Of a DNA stretch of 64,000 nt, positions 18,573 to 28,376 are shown piece by piece. The DNA is from Pseudomonas wayambapalatensis (GTDB taxonomy: Bacteria > Pseudomonadota > Gammaproteobacteria > Pseudomonadales > Pseudomonadaceae). The stretch's first letter is position 1; the number at the start of each line of letters is the position of its first letter. The stretch covers positions 2,331,501 to 2,395,500 of the forward strand of contig CP077096.1 of the NCBI GenBank assembly GCA_014268975.2, written 5' to 3'. Under the pieces are notes generated by a model. It did no database searches. It was not told where the DNA came from and saw nothing but the letters and a program-made list of their open reading frames with translations. The position numbers and the translations under genes are program-made.

Positions 18573-19412
18573 ATGATCAAAAAATGCTTGTTCCCGGCAG
18601 CCGGTTACGGCACCCGCTTCCTGCCCGCTACCAAAGCCATGCCCAAGGAAATGCTGCCGGTGGTGAACAAGCCACTGATCCAGTATGGCGTTGAAGAGGC
18701 CTTGGACGCCGGTCTGAACGAGATCTCCATCGTCACCGGGCGCGGCAAGCGCGCGCTGGAAGACCATTTCGACATCAGCTATGAGCTGGAAAATCAGATC
18801 AAGGGCACCGACAAGGAAAAATACCTGGTCGGTATCCGTCGTCTGCTCGACGAGTGCTCGTTCTCCTACACCCGCCAGACCGAAATGAAGGGCCTGGGCC
18901 ACGCCATCCTCACCGGTCGTCCTCTGATCGGCGATGAGCCGTTCGCCGTGGTCCTGGCGGACGACCTGTGCGTCAACCCTGAAGGTGACGGTGTACTGAC
19001 GCAGATGGTCAAGCTGTACAACCAGTTCCGCTGCTCGATCGTCGCCATCCAGGAAGTCGATCCGCAGGAAACCAACAAGTACGGCGTGATTGCTGGCGAC
19101 ATGATCCGCGACGACATCTTCCGCGTGACCAACATGGTCGAGAAGCCCAAGCCTGAAGATGCGCCATCGAACCTGGCGATCATTGGCCGCTACATCCTGA
19201 CCCCGGATATCTTCGATATCATCGCCAACACCGAGCCGGGCAAGGGTGGGGAGATCCAGATCACCGACGCGCTGATGCAGCAGGCACAGAACGGCTGTGT
19301 CATCGCGTACAAGTTCAAGGGCAAGCGTTTCGACTGCGGCGGCGCCGAAGGCTATATCGACGCCACCAACTTCTGCTTCGAGAACTACTACAAGACTGGC
19401 AAGGCCTACTGA
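18573..19412 (+). CDS. galU: UTP-glucose-1-phosphate uridylyltransferase
   Basis: This 279-residue enzyme makes UDP-glucose from UTP and glucose-1-phosphate. The start MIKKCLF (ATG 18573) is spaced six bases from AAGG. An ATG at 18567 is too close. The nucleotidyltransferase loop is [28 protein letters not shown] holds the metal Asp, and [18 protein letters not shown] is typical. It follows ugd and is closed by a strong terminator. Confidence 0.96.
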   Translation: MIKKCLFPAAGYGTRFLPATKAMPKEMLPVVNKPLIQYGVEEALDAGLNEISIVTGRGKRALEDHFDISYELENQIKGTDKEKYLVGIRRLLDECSFSYTRQTEMKGLGHAILTGRPLIGDEPFAVVLADDLCVNPEGDGVLTQMVKLYNQFRCSIVAIQEVDPQETNKYGVIAGDMIRDDIFRVTNMVEKPKPEDAPSNLAIIGRYILTPDIFDIIANTEPGKGGEIQITDALMQQAQNGCVIAYKFKGKRFDCGGAEGYIDATNFCFENYYKTGKAY

Positions 19413-19475
19413 GTCCGAGCCTGCGCTGCAGCGCCATTTTCTTGGTGTCTGGCGCTTGCAGCGCGTCACGAAAAG

Positions 19476-19499
19476 AGCCACCCTCGGGTGGCTTTTTTT
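19476..19499 (+). terminator. Intrinsic terminator after galU
   Basis: AGCCACCC, a two-base TC loop, GGGTGGCT and seven T. It lies between galU and the GTG start of the glutathione reductase gene. Confidence 0.9.
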
Positions 19500-19513
19500 G
19501 TGGAGTCTGGAAA

Positions 19514-20869
19514 GTGGCCTACGATTTTGATCTGTTCGTGATTGGTGCCGGTTCCGGCGGTGTGCGTGCGGCGCGCTTCGCAGCGGGTTTCGGCGCGAAG
19601 GTGGCGGTAGCCGAGAGTCGCTACCTGGGGGGCACCTGTGTCAACGTCGGCTGTGTGCCGAAGAAGTTGCTGGTGTACGGTGCACATGTCAGCGATGAGC
19701 TGGAGCAGGCGGCCGGTTACGGCTGGACTCTCGAAGAAGGTCATTTCGACTGGGGCACCCTGATCGCCAACAAGAACCGTGAGATCGAGCGCCTCAACGG
19801 CATCTACCGCAACCTGCTGGTCAACAGCGGCGTTACCTTGCTGCAAGGCCATGCACGCATGACCGGTGCCCATGAGGTGGAGGTCGAAGGTCAGCGCTAC
19901 AGCGCGGCGAACATCCTCATCGCCACAGGCGGCTGGCCGCAGGTGCCTGACATCCCGGGCAAGGAATTGGCGATCACCTCGAACGAGGCGTTCTACCTCA
20001 AGCAGCTGCCACGTCGGGTGCTGGTGGTGGGTGGAGGCTACATCGCCGTCGAGTTCGCCGGCATCTTCCAGGGCCTGGGCGCCGACACCACCTTGCTTTA
20101 CCGCGGTGACCTGTTTCTGCGCGGCTTCGATGGGTCAGTGCGCAAGCACCTGAAGGAAGAGCTGGAAAAACGCGGCCTGGACCTGCAGTTCAATGCTGAT
20201 ATCCAGCGCATCGACCAACAGGCCGATGGCAGTCTGAAGGCTACCCTGAAGGATGGTCGGGAGCTTGTGGCCGACTGTGTGTTCTACGCCACCGGTCGCC
20301 GTCCGATGCTCGACAATCTGGGGCTGGAAAATACCGGTGTGGAGCTCGATGAGCGCGGTTATATCCGGGTCGACGACCTGTACCGTACCACCGAACCTTC
20401 GGTGTTCGCCCTGGGGGATGTGATCGGTCGGGTGCAGCTTACTCCGGTCGCCCTTGCCGAAGGCATGGCGGTGGCCCGTCATCTGTTCAAGCCTGACCAG
20501 TATCGTGCGGTGGACTACCAGAACATTCCAACGGCGGTGTTCAGCCAGCCACCGATCGGGACTGTGGGCCTGACCGAGGAGCAAGCGCTGGCAGCCGGGC
20601 ACAAGGTGCAGGTTTTCGAGAGCCGCTTCCGCGCCATGAAGCTGACGCTGACCGACCTGCAGGAAAAGACCCTGATGAAGCTGGTGGTCGACGCCGAGAC
20701 CGACAAGGTCCTGGGTTGCCATATGGTCGGGCCGGATGCAGGCGAGATCATCCAGGGGCTGGGCATTGCGCTCAAGGCTGGCGCCACCAAGCAGCAATTC
20801 GACGAAACCATTGGTGTACACCCCACAGCGGCCGAAGAGTTCGTCACGATGCGCACCGCAACGCGCTGA
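19514..20869 (+). CDS. gorA: Glutathione-disulfide reductase
   Basis: This 451-residue flavoenzyme reduces glutathione disulphide with NADPH. It begins at GTG 19514, eight bases after GGAG. The longer ATG frame would run through the preceding terminator. Motifs are the FAD GxGxxG ([14 protein letters not shown]), the redox pair [13 protein letters not shown], the NADPH fold [23 protein letters not shown] and the catalytic HPTAAEEF. It keeps glutathione reduced in the cytosol. It is a single gene. Confidence 0.95.
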   Translation: MAYDFDLFVIGAGSGGVRAARFAAGFGAKVAVAESRYLGGTCVNVGCVPKKLLVYGAHVSDELEQAAGYGWTLEEGHFDWGTLIANKNREIERLNGIYRNLLVNSGVTLLQGHARMTGAHEVEVEGQRYSAANILIATGGWPQVPDIPGKELAITSNEAFYLKQLPRRVLVVGGGYIAVEFAGIFQGLGADTTLLYRGDLFLRGFDGSVRKHLKEELEKRGLDLQFNADIQRIDQQADGSLKATLKDGRELVADCVFYATGRRPMLDNLGLENTGVELDERGYIRVDDLYRTTEPSVFALGDVIGRVQLTPVALAEGMAVARHLFKPDQYRAVDYQNIPTAVFSQPPIGTVGLTEEQALAAGHKVQVFESRFRAMKLTLTDLQEKTLMKLVVDAETDKVLGCHMVGPDAGEIIQGLGIALKAGATKQQFDETIGVHPTAAEEFVTMRTATR

Positions 20870-21007
20870 CACTCAGGCAGCACCGGCATCTGCTGGGTTT
20901 GGCATTGCCTAGCCCAGCGATGTTTCATTCAAAATTAGGAATCAAATCCTACGCTTGTGATACCTGAATCCGGTATTTGATCCTTTATTTCCGACAGTGT
21001 CGCAGTA

Positions 21008-21014
21008 CCCCCCC
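21008..21014 (+). repeat. C7 homopolymer upstream of the fimbrial operon
   Basis: A run of seven C lies 78 bases before the fimbrial subunit ATG, within the probable promoter or leader region. Such runs slip in some bacteria and can switch surface genes on and off. That role is only a possibility here. Confidence 0.4.
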
Positions 21015-21091
21015 GTGACAATACTGTGGCCGTGCCGTTCTACGGCACCGGTCAGGCATGTGCCTGACCGCTGGTTTGAAGGAAGAAGAAT

Positions 21092-21616
21092 ATGAGCAAA
21101 ACTTCTAAGGTTGTGTTCGGGCTCTGTGGCTCGTTGCTGATGGCGGGTGTCGCCCACGCCGACCACGGTGAAATCACGTTCCAGGGACGTGTACTGGCGC
21201 CGACCTGCGTCGTCAATGGTGGCGATGGCAATCTGCCCGTCACTCTGCCGGATGTCAATGCTTCGAGATTGGTTCGCCCTGGTGACGTAGCGGGTGAAAC
21301 TCCGTTCCAGCTGCACCTGAGCAACTGCACCCATGTAGGCAGCGTTTCGACCTTCTTCGAGCCAGGTCCAAGCATCGGTGATGCCGGGCGCCTGATCGTC
21401 GATGAGGGTGGCAGCCGCAATGTCGAGCTGGAACTGCTCAACAGTGCCAAGAGGCCCATCAACCTGGCGGCAGCCAAGGGTTCCCAGAACTCCCAGACCG
21501 TAACCATCGTCGACGGTAACGCCACGCTGCGCTACTACGCTCAGTACTACTCGACTGGGAACACCACCCCAGGCCTCGTCAGCTCCAAAGTCCGCTACTC
21601 GCTGGACTACCTCTAA
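21092..21616 (+). CDS. Type 1 fimbrial major subunit
   Basis: This 174-residue protein has a signal peptide (FGLCGSLLMAGVAHA). The mature part starts DHGEITFQGRVLAPTC and contains a Cys pair (PTC, LSNC) and the C-terminal YYAQYYSTGNTTPGLVSSKVRYSLDYL region in which the penultimate Tyr-type beta-strand is typical of chaperone-usher pilins. It would be polymerised outside the cell by donor-strand exchange. AAGGAAG precedes the ATG. A hairpin separates it from the chaperone gene, probably giving excess subunit mRNA. Confidence 0.9.
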   Translation: MSKTSKVVFGLCGSLLMAGVAHADHGEITFQGRVLAPTCVVNGGDGNLPVTLPDVNASRLVRPGDVAGETPFQLHLSNCTHVGSVSTFFEPGPSIGDAGRLIVDEGGSRNVELELLNSAKRPINLAAAKGSQNSQTVTIVDGNATLRYYAQYYSTGNTTPGLVSSKVRYSLDYL

Positions 21617-21628
21617 GCCGTTATGAAA

Positions 21629-21658
21629 AGCCGCCCTGTACAGGGCGGTTCCTTTTCC
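21629..21658 (+). terminator. Partial terminator or attenuator after the pilin gene
   Basis: CCGCCCTG, a TA loop and CAGGGCGG are followed by TTCCTTTTCC. The T-run is interrupted, so it probably lets some polymerase through to the chaperone and usher genes. Confidence 0.7.
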
Positions 21659-21674
21659 TGTCGAGTAAAACGTC

Positions 21675-22427
21675 ATGAAGCTTTCACTGAGCACCTTGGG
21701 GTGCGCAGCGCTGCTGGCTGCGTGTTTCGTGTGCGCGCCGGCAAGTGCCAGCGTGGTGATTGCCACCACGCGAGTTATCTATCCCGCCGAGAGTCCCGAA
21801 GTCACTGTCAGGTTGAGCAACGAGGGGCGTCATCCGTCGTTGGTACAGGTCTGGGTCGACGAGGGAGGCCCAGAGGACCCAGAGGGCGAGCTGCAAGGGC
21901 CGTTCAGCCTGACACCACCACTGTTTCGACTCGATCCGGGCAAGCGTCAGAGCCTGAGGTTGTTCCACGACGGACGCCGCATGCCTGAGGATCGGGAGAG
22001 CCTCTACTGGTTGAATGTGCTGGACGTTCCCCCAAAGGGTGGTGGCGGTAACAGCCTGCAGATCTCCCTGCGCACCCGAATCAAACTGTTCTATCGGCCA
22101 CAAGGGTTGGCAGGCAAGGCTGAACAAGCCCATGCTCAGGTGACCTGGCGACTGGTCAAGGACGCGCAAGGCTGGGCTTTGCAGGCTGACAATCCTACCC
22201 AGTACCACGTCAACCTGGCCGTGCTCGAAGTTGCCCGCCCGGACTCGACCTTGGCGGCGGAGGTTGGGCACATTCCACCTCGTGACAGCGCGCGTTTCGC
22301 TTTGCAAGCGGCACCATCGGGGTTGGGGCCGGTTTCCGAAGTGCGCTATCAATATCTGGACGACTATGGCGCCTTGCAGAAGGCCACTTCCGTCGTGCAA
22401 CCCTTCAATGGTCCGTTAGTCCCATGA
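21675..22427 (+). CDS. Fimbrial periplasmic chaperone
   Basis: This 250-residue protein has a signal peptide (ending PASA) and a PapD-type immunoglobulin fold with TRVIYPAESPEVTVRLSNEG, the conserved KRQSLRLF, ESLYWLNVLDVPP and LRTRIKLFYRP. It caps pilin subunits in the periplasm by donor-strand complementation and passes them to the usher. Its stop overlaps the usher start (ATGA 22424-22427), so the two are coupled. Confidence 0.95.
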   Translation: MKLSLSTLGCAALLAACFVCAPASASVVIATTRVIYPAESPEVTVRLSNEGRHPSLVQVWVDEGGPEDPEGELQGPFSLTPPLFRLDPGKRQSLRLFHDGRRMPEDRESLYWLNVLDVPPKGGGGNSLQISLRTRIKLFYRPQGLAGKAEQAHAQVTWRLVKDAQGWALQADNPTQYHVNLAVLEVARPDSTLAAEVGHIPPRDSARFALQAAPSGLGPVSEVRYQYLDDYGALQKATSVVQPFNGPLVP

Positions 22428-24883
22428 TCGCTGTTCGATGGTGGTGGGTTGCATTGGGGATGGCCGGTGCACACGCAGAACTCGTCAGTGCCGTGGAGTT
22501 CGACCCAGGGTTGCTGCGTCAAGGAAGCACGGTCGATCTGGGGCGTTATCAAGTCATCGACGCTGTCCCTGAAGGCAACTATACCCTGGACGTCGTTCTC
22601 AACCAGCAATGGGTAGGACGCCGTGCGGTTTCCTTGCGCACCTTTGGCACGTCCGGCCAGGCTGTACCCTGTTACGACTCGTCGTTACTCGAAGGGTTGG
22701 GGTTGAACATGGAGGGGCTGGCGAAGGACGTGCGTGAGCGACTGGCCGAGCCCGGCAGTTGCCTCAGCTTGGCGCAGTTGCAGATGACTGCCAGCGAAAA
22801 CCTGGATTTCGGCGCTTTGCAACTGCACCTGGAGATTGCCCAGTCTGCCTTGCGTCGCCAGCCTCAGGATCATTTGCCGCCGCAAACCTGGGATTCGGGT
22901 GTCACCGCGGGTTTTGTCGATTACCGACTGAATGCCTATGAATACCAAGACCTCCGGCGAGGCGGCCAGCGTCGGCAAGGGTTTCTGGGCGTGCGCGCCG
23001 GTTTGAACACCGGGCAATGGTATTGGCGCCACGAAGGCAGCGCGCAGATAAGTGATGAGCGGGCGGTTCGCTATCAGGCCGGCGCGACGTCGGTGCGGCG
23101 GGACCTGCCTTCATGGGCGGCCCAGCTTACCCTGGGTGATGGGCATGCAACTGGCGATGTCTTCGACAGCAGCGCTTTTCGCGGGGTACAGCTGTCCACC
23201 GATGAGCGCATGTTGCCCAGGTCCCAGCGCGGTTTCGCACCGGTGGTCAGAGGTGTCGCCAACAGCACTGCGTTGTTGAGCATTCGCCAGCGAGGGGCGC
23301 TGCTGCATGAGTCGACGGTGCCGCCGGGGCCGTTCGAGATCGACGACCTGTATGCCAGCGGGCTCAATGACGATCTGGAGGTCACCCTGGAGGAGGCCGA
23401 CGGCAGCGTACGTCGCTTTACCTTGCCCTATCAAGCCGCACCACTGGCCTTACGAGAAGGGGCGAGTCGCTTTGACCTCAGTGCAGGGGTGTGGCGCGAC
23501 GACCTTGGTCGTCCTGGCCCAGGCCATGTGCAAGGCAGCTGGCAACAAGGGTTGGACAACACCTTCAGCGTGCATGGAGGCGCCTGGCTGGCAGAGGACT
23601 ATCTGGCCAGCGCCATGGGTGGCGCGATCAACAGCCGCTTCGGCGCCTTTGGAGTGACCGGATATCATGCCCAGGCATCGCTTGGCCAGGGCCGCTCCGC
23701 GCAGGGGCAGGCGCTGCGCTTCAGTTGGCGCCAGCGGGTGGAAACGACGGGCACCGACCTGAGTGCCAGCCTTACCCATCGTAACGACGCTGACTACTAC
23801 AGCTTTGACGAGTTCGCCCGCATCAGTCAGCAAACTCAGCGCATCAATCCGCGTTCGCCTCAGCGCTGGCGGGCGGCGATGGCACTTCAGCAGCGGCTGC
23901 CCGGGACCGGTCGTCTTAGCCTTAGGGCCAGCGCTGGCGAGCAGTGGGGATCTGCGGTGGGCAACCGTGAGTACAACGTGGGGTACTACAACAATCTGCG
24001 CTCGCTTTCCTACGGCGTAACACTTGGGCGCGAGTATCGTGGCAACGGACAGGCAGTGAGCACTTTGACACTGACGGCCAGCCTGCCGTTGGGGGGACAG
24101 CGTCGCGGTTCGCTGAGCACCAGCATGAACCGCGACTCCGAAGGCAGGGCAACGACGAATGTGCGCTGGAGCGCAACGGCCGGCGAGGATGGGCAGTGGG
24201 GTTATGGCCTGTCCAGTGTGTACCAGGAGGGAGTGCAAGGTGGCGCAGGGTTTGACGCGAACCTGGTGCATCGCAGCTCGAGTGGGGAGCTGAGCGGGGC
24301 TGTGGCCCAACGCCAGGAGTCCCGTCAGTTTGCAATCGGCGCGCGCGGCTCGGTGGTCGGTCATCCGGGGGGCGTGCTGTTGGCGCAACCGTTGGGCGAG
24401 AGTTTCGCCATCGTTCATGCCCCCTTCGCCGAAGCGGCGCGTATTCAGCAGCACCCGAGTGTACGGTTGAATGCCAAGGGCTTTGCGGTGGTCCCCTCGT
24501 TGAGCCCCTACAGCGTGAATACCGTCGACATCGACCCCAAGGGCATGTCGCAGGATGTGGAGCTGCAGATCAGCGGTCAGTCGGTGGTGCCCCGGGCCGG
24601 TGCGGCGACGCTGTTGCACTATCCGACGCGCAGCGGAAAGCTGCTGTTAATCGAGGCTCGAGACGGTCAAGGGCAGACGCTGCCCTTCGGTGCCCAGATA
24701 TTCGATGTTCAGGGAGAGGAAGTGGGCATGGTCGGGCAGGGCAGCCGCCTGCATCTTCGCTCAGCCGCTGGCCAGGGGCGGGTGAAGGTCTCCTGGGGCA
24801 CGCGTGCCGATACATCGTGCTGGCTGGATTATGCAGATGGAGCCGCGTCAGCTTGTGTCGCCTCGCAGGACGAAGAAGCATAG
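22424..24883 (+). CDS. Fimbrial outer-membrane usher
   Basis: This 819-residue usher of the FimD/PapC family has an N-terminal signal (WWVALGMAGAHA), an N-terminal chaperone-binding domain (AVEFDPGLLRQGSTVDLGRY), a long beta-barrel with RGVQLSTDERMLPRSQRGFAPVV and the plug, and a C-terminal domain ending in CWLDYADGAASACVA. The usher threads subunits through the outer membrane. No adhesin gene follows, so the operon encodes only pilin, chaperone and usher. Confidence 0.95.
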   Translation: MIAVRWWWVALGMAGAHAELVSAVEFDPGLLRQGSTVDLGRYQVIDAVPEGNYTLDVVLNQQWVGRRAVSLRTFGTSGQAVPCYDSSLLEGLGLNMEGLAKDVRERLAEPGSCLSLAQLQMTASENLDFGALQLHLEIAQSALRRQPQDHLPPQTWDSGVTAGFVDYRLNAYEYQDLRRGGQRRQGFLGVRAGLNTGQWYWRHEGSAQISDERAVRYQAGATSVRRDLPSWAAQLTLGDGHATGDVFDSSAFRGVQLSTDERMLPRSQRGFAPVVRGVANSTALLSIRQRGALLHESTVPPGPFEIDDLYASGLNDDLEVTLEEADGSVRRFTLPYQAAPLALREGASRFDLSAGVWRDDLGRPGPGHVQGSWQQGLDNTFSVHGGAWLAEDYLASAMGGAINSRFGAFGVTGYHAQASLGQGRSAQGQALRFSWRQRVETTGTDLSASLTHRNDADYYSFDEFARISQQTQRINPRSPQRWRAAMALQQRLPGTGRLSLRASAGEQWGSAVGNREYNVGYYNNLRSLSYGVTLGREYRGNGQAVSTLTLTASLPLGGQRRGSLSTSMNRDSEGRATTNVRWSATAGEDGQWGYGLSSVYQEGVQGGAGFDANLVHRSSSGELSGAVAQRQESRQFAIGARGSVVGHPGGVLLAQPLGESFAIVHAPFAEAARIQQHPSVRLNAKGFAVVPSLSPYSVNTVDIDPKGMSQDVELQISGQSVVPRAGAATLLHYPTRSGKLLLIEARDGQGQTLPFGAQIFDVQGEEVGMVGQGSRLHLRSAAGQGRVKVSWGTRADTSCWLDYADGAASACVASQDEEA

Positions 24884-24895
24884 GAATGAAAAAAT

Positions 24896-24917
24896 CTATC
24901 GGCTGCGCAGCTTATAG
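24896..24917. promoter_or_regulatory. Palindrome upstream of ahpC
   Basis: A 22-bp dyad has outer CTAT/ATAG arms around the perfect core GCTGCGCAGC. It starts about 12 bases after the usher stop and lies 119 bases before the ahpC ATG. It could be an operator or an mRNA stem ending the usher transcript. No T-run follows. It does not match the spaced four-element OxyR pattern. Confidence 0.4.
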
Positions 24918-25035
24918 CCAAAACCAATCACCAACATGAGGTTTACCAATGAGCCATTGTCGAGGTCATTGGATAGGATTACTCCATCGAAAGTTACCCA
25001 CCCCAAGTTAACTAACCCTCGAAGGAGCGTTTCTG

Positions 25036-25599
25036 ATGCCAATCATCAACAGCCAGGTCAAACCGTTCAACGCCACTGCCTACCACAAAGGCGAGTTCGT
25101 TCAGGTAAGCGAAGCCGACCTGAAAGGCAAATGGTCCGTCGTGTTCTTCTACCCGGCCGACTTCACTTTCGTCTGCCCGACCGAACTGGGTGACCTCGCT
25201 GACAACTACGCCGAGTTCCAGAAGCTGGGCGTCGAAATCTACGGCGTGTCCACCGACACCCACTTCACCCACAAAGCCTGGCACGACACTTCGGACACCA
25301 TCGGCAAGATCCAATACCCGCTGATCGGTGACCCGACCCACGTCATCTCGCGCAACTTCGACGTGCTGATCGAGGAAGCCGGTCTGGCTGATCGCGGCAC
25401 CTTCGTGATCAACCCGGAAGGTCAGATCAAGATCGTCGAACTGAACGACGGTGGCGTAGGCCGCGATGCCGCCGAGCTGCTGCGCAAGGTCAAGGCTGCC
25501 CAGTACGTTGCCGCTCACCCAGGCGAAGTTTGCCCGGCCAAGTGGAAGGAAGGCGAGGCCACTCTGGCGCCATCGCTGGACCTGGTCGGCAAGATCTAA
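25036..25599 (+). CDS. ahpC: Alkyl hydroperoxide reductase, peroxiredoxin subunit
   Basis: This 187-residue typical 2-Cys peroxiredoxin destroys hydrogen peroxide and organic peroxides. The peroxidatic Cys is in DFTFVCPTE (about residue 47) and the resolving Cys in [14 protein letters not shown] precedes the ATG. It is reduced by AhpF, encoded next. An oxidative-stress regulator (usually OxyR) is expected, but no complete OxyR site was recognised upstream. Confidence 0.97.
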   Translation: MPIINSQVKPFNATAYHKGEFVQVSEADLKGKWSVVFFYPADFTFVCPTELGDLADNYAEFQKLGVEIYGVSTDTHFTHKAWHDTSDTIGKIQYPLIGDPTHVISRNFDVLIEEAGLADRGTFVINPEGQIKIVELNDGGVGRDAAELLRKVKAAQYVAAHPGEVCPAKWKEGEATLAPSLDLVGKI

Positions 25600-25660
25600 G
25601 GTCATGCATCAATCGCGGGCGGTGAGCAGCCGCCAAAGCTGAAGTACTCACTGCCCCGTC

Positions 25661-25692
25661 AAACGCCCGGGCGACCTCGCCTGGGCGTTTTT
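25661..25692 (+). terminator. Intrinsic terminator between ahpC and ahpF
   Basis: AAACGCCCGGGCG and CGCCTGGGCGTTT form a long stem followed by TTTTT. It should favour ahpC transcripts over ahpF. Confidence 0.9.
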
Positions 25693-25724
25693 GTATCCGA
25701 GTTTTAAAAAAGGAATCGCCCCGT

Positions 25725-27287
25725 ATGTTGGACGCCACGCTTAAATCGCAACTGAAAACCTACCTGGAGCGGGTCACCCAGCCGATCGAGATCGTTGCTT
25801 CTCTCGACGACGGCGCGAAGTCCCGTGAAATGCACGACCTGCTGGTTGAAATCGCCGGCCTGTCGAGCCTCATTACCCTGCGCGAGGACGGCAGCGATAC
25901 CCGTCGCCCCTCGTTCTCGCTCAACCGTCCCGGGGGCGATATCAGCCTGCGTTTCGCCGGCATCCCCATGGGCCATGAATTTACCTCCCTGGTACTGGCG
26001 TTGCTGCAGGTCGGTGGCCACCCCTCCAAGGCCAGCGCCGAAGTGATCGAGCAGATCCAGGCCCTGGAAGGCGAGTTCAGCTTCGAGACTTACTTCTCGC
26101 TGTCTTGCCAGAACTGTCCCGACGTGGTCCAGGCCCTGAACCTGATGGCGGTGCTCAACCCCAATATTCGTCACGTCGCCATCGATGGTGCGCTGTTCCA
26201 GGATGAAGTCGAATCGCGCAAGATCATGGCGGTACCGAGCATCTACCTGAACGGTGAAGTGTTCGGCCAGGGCCGCATGGGCCTGGAGGAGATTCTCGGC
26301 AAGATCGACACCAGTGCCGGCAGCCGCCAAGCGGAAAAGATCAATGCCAAGGACGCTTTCGACGTGCTGGTGGTCGGCGGTGGTCCTGCTGGCGCTGCGG
26401 CGGCCATCTACGCTGCGCGCAAAGGCATTCGTACCGGTGTTGCCGCTGAGCGTTTTGGCGGCCAGGTGCTTGATACCCTGGCGATCGAGAACTTCATCTC
26501 CGTGCAGGAGACCGAAGGGCCGAAGCTGGCCAGTGCGCTTGAAGAGCACGTCAAGCAGTACGACGTCGACATCATGAATCTGCAGCGCGGTGAAGCGTTG
26601 ATCCCGGCCACCGAGGGCGGCTTGCATGAAGTACGCCTGGCCAGCGGTGCCTCGCTCAAGGCCAAGACCGTGATCCTCGCCACCGGTGCCCGCTGGCGCG
26701 AGATGAATGTCCCCGGTGAGCAGGAATACCGCGCCCGTGGTGTGGCCTACTGCCCGCACTGTGATGGCCCACTGTTCAAGGGCAAGCGCGTGGCGGTGAT
26801 CGGTGGTGGCAACTCTGGCGTGGAAGCGGCCATCGACCTGGCCGGTATCGTCGCTCAGGTGACGCTGATCGAGTTCGACAGCCAGTTGCGTGCCGATGCG
26901 GTGCTGCAGCGCAAGCTGCACAGCCTGCCGAACGTCAAGGTGATCACCAGCGCCCTGACCAAGGAAGTGCTGGGTAATGGCGAGAAGGTTACCGGTCTGC
27001 GCTACGAGGACCGGACCAGCAACGAGATCCATGAGCTGGCGCTCGAAGGTATCTTCGTGCAGATCGGCCTGCTGCCGAACACTGATTGGCTCAAGGGCAC
27101 GGTCGAGCTGTCGCCGCGTGGCGAGATCATCGTCGACGCCAAGGGCCAGACCAGCATCGCTGGTGTGTTCGCGGCCGGTGACGTGACCACGGTGCCATAC
27201 AAGCAGATCGTCATCGCCGTGGGCGAGGGCGCCAAAGCTTCGCTGGCGGCCTTTGATCACCTGATCCGGACTTCGGCGCCGGCGTAA
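25725..27287 (+). CDS. ahpF: Alkyl hydroperoxide reductase, flavoprotein subunit
   Basis: This 520-residue AhpF uses NADH to reduce AhpC. The N-terminal double thioredoxin-like domain (1-200) holds CQNC, the FAD domain has [17 protein letters not shown], the thioredoxin-reductase-like redox pair is CPHC, the NADH fold follows as [15 protein letters not shown], and the C-terminal FAD site is [14 protein letters not shown]. Length and order are canonical. It is separated from ahpC by a terminator. A large REP palindrome follows. Confidence 0.97.
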   Translation: MLDATLKSQLKTYLERVTQPIEIVASLDDGAKSREMHDLLVEIAGLSSLITLREDGSDTRRPSFSLNRPGGDISLRFAGIPMGHEFTSLVLALLQVGGHPSKASAEVIEQIQALEGEFSFETYFSLSCQNCPDVVQALNLMAVLNPNIRHVAIDGALFQDEVESRKIMAVPSIYLNGEVFGQGRMGLEEILGKIDTSAGSRQAEKINAKDAFDVLVVGGGPAGAAAAIYAARKGIRTGVAAERFGGQVLDTLAIENFISVQETEGPKLASALEEHVKQYDVDIMNLQRGEALIPATEGGLHEVRLASGASLKAKTVILATGARWREMNVPGEQEYRARGVAYCPHCDGPLFKGKRVAVIGGGNSGVEAAIDLAGIVAQVTLIEFDSQLRADAVLQRKLHSLPNVKVITSALTKEVLGNGEKVTGLRYEDRTSNEIHELALEGIFVQIGLLPNTDWLKGTVELSPRGEIIVDAKGQTSIAGVFAAGDVTTVPYKQIVIAVGEGAKASLAAFDHLIRTSAPA

Positions 27288-27293
27288 GTCAGC

Positions 27294-27407
27294 GCGGGCC
27301 TCATCGCGGGACAAGTCGGGGCGCCGAACCGCCGCTCCCACCGGTGTAGCGCACAGCTCTTGAAGCTGTTACCGGTGGGAGCGGGCTTGTCCCGCGATGA
27401 GGCCCGC
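27294..27407. repeat. Paired REP palindrome after ahpF
   Basis: Perfect 22-bp arms (27294-27315 and 27386-27407) begin GCGGGCCTCATCGCGGGAC. Inside are a second 14-bp pair, CCGCTCCCACCGGT (27332-27345) and its complement (27371-27384), and a small central ACAGCT/AGCTGT stem. The core matches P. putida REP sequence (GCGGG..CCGCTCC). It lies between genes, probably as mRNA stabiliser or terminator. Confidence 0.9.
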
Positions 27408-27468
27408 AGAAACAAAGCATTCTCTGAGGGTGTCTATGCTTGAAGAAGACGCTCTCAGGAATCGCGCC

Positions 27469-27660
27469 ATGACCCCGATCAGTCGAGAACCCTGGTGGTT
27501 GGTGCCACCCAAGCCTGGCCAACAGGAGCAGGATCTGCACTGGGGCTACCTGGAAATCTACCCCGACGGTCGTACCGTGTTCGTCGACCAGCGCCCCAGC
27601 GACCAGGAACTGGCCGAGCGCAAGAGCTGCCGTAACTTCCCCGAGCCTGACCAGACCTGA
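27469..27660 (+). CDS. Small hypothetical protein
   Basis: This protein has 63 residues from MTPISREPWWLVPPKPG. An in-frame ATG at 27436 would add eleven residues (MLEEDALRNRA). Trp-rich N-terminus and YLEIYPDGRTVFVDQRP suggest a beta hairpin. Both starts have weak ribosome sites. Convergent with yceH, whose stop lies one base away. Function unknown. Confidence 0.6.
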   Translation: MTPISREPWWLVPPKPGQQEQDLHWGYLEIYPDGRTVFVDQRPSDQELAERKSCRNFPEPDQT

Positions 27661-27661
27661 C

Positions 27662-28309
27662 TCAGCCCTCGAGCTGAGCCAGCCGCGCCTCCAGTGCCGA
27701 GATCCGCGCTTCCAGCGCTTCGATTCGATCCTCCGAAACGCTGCCTGCACCACTGCGTGGCCCGCTGTCCTGCTGACGCGCGGCAAGAATCGCTTCGATC
27801 TCGGCCGGATCGCCCAAGGCATGGGTGTAGCGGTCCTCGCGCTGGCCTGCCTGACGCGGTAGATGCAAGGCCAGCCCGCGCGAAACCAGGCGCTCCAGCT
27901 GATGCTGGACCTGATCGACGTCTTCGAATTCGTGCAGACGGTTGCTGCGGGTCAGCAGTTCGTTGAGGGTCTGCGGGCCCCGCAGGAACATAAGCCCCAT
28001 CAGTACCAACTGCGCCGGTACCAGTTCCAGCGCCTTGTCTACCCGATGTTCCCAGCGGTCGGCGCGGCTACCCATCTGCAGGCGGGCCATGTCCTGGCCT
28101 TCGAGCGCACGCAGGGCCTGGCCGACCTGACCGGGGGAGAGGTTCATCACCGGCTCCCGGCTGGTCTTCTGGTTGCAGGCCAGGACCAGCGCATTGAGTG
28201 TCAGTGGGTAGCTTTCCGGGCTGGTGGCCTGCTTTTCGATCAGCGCGCCGAGGATACGGACCTCGATACTGTTGAAGCGGCCTTCGCTTGCGGTTTCGTG
28301 TTCTGACAT
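27662..28309 (-). CDS. YceH/DUF480 family protein
   Basis: This 215-residue protein matches the YceH (DUF480) family of winged-helix-containing proteins: [43 protein letters not shown], and a C-terminal coiled coil ([19 protein letters not shown]). The family role is not settled, although a DNA-binding function is often assumed from its duplicated winged helices. It converges with a small Trp-rich gene. Confidence 0.9.
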   Translation of the reverse strand: MSEHETASEGRFNSIEVRILGALIEKQATSPESYPLTLNALVLACNQKTSREPVMNLSPGQVGQALRALEGQDMARLQMGSRADRWEHRVDKALELVPAQLVLMGLMFLRGPQTLNELLTRSNRLHEFEDVDQVQHQLERLVSRGLALHLPRQAGQREDRYTHALGDPAEIEAILAARQQDSGPRSGAGSVSEDRIEALEARISALEARLAQLEG

Positions 28310-28376
28310 GGCCCTGTCTCATTACTAGGAAAAGGCCATTAGCCTAGGCCTTGCGTCTGGCTTAAGCAATTGCGGC

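Noticed and set aside
24884..25035. OxyR site upstream of ahpC
   Set aside because: ATAG and CTAT elements occur but not with the regular four-element spacing of OxyR sites.
25704..27341. A 545-codon open frame antisense to ahpF
   Set aside because: Shadow of ahpF, with no independent start signal.
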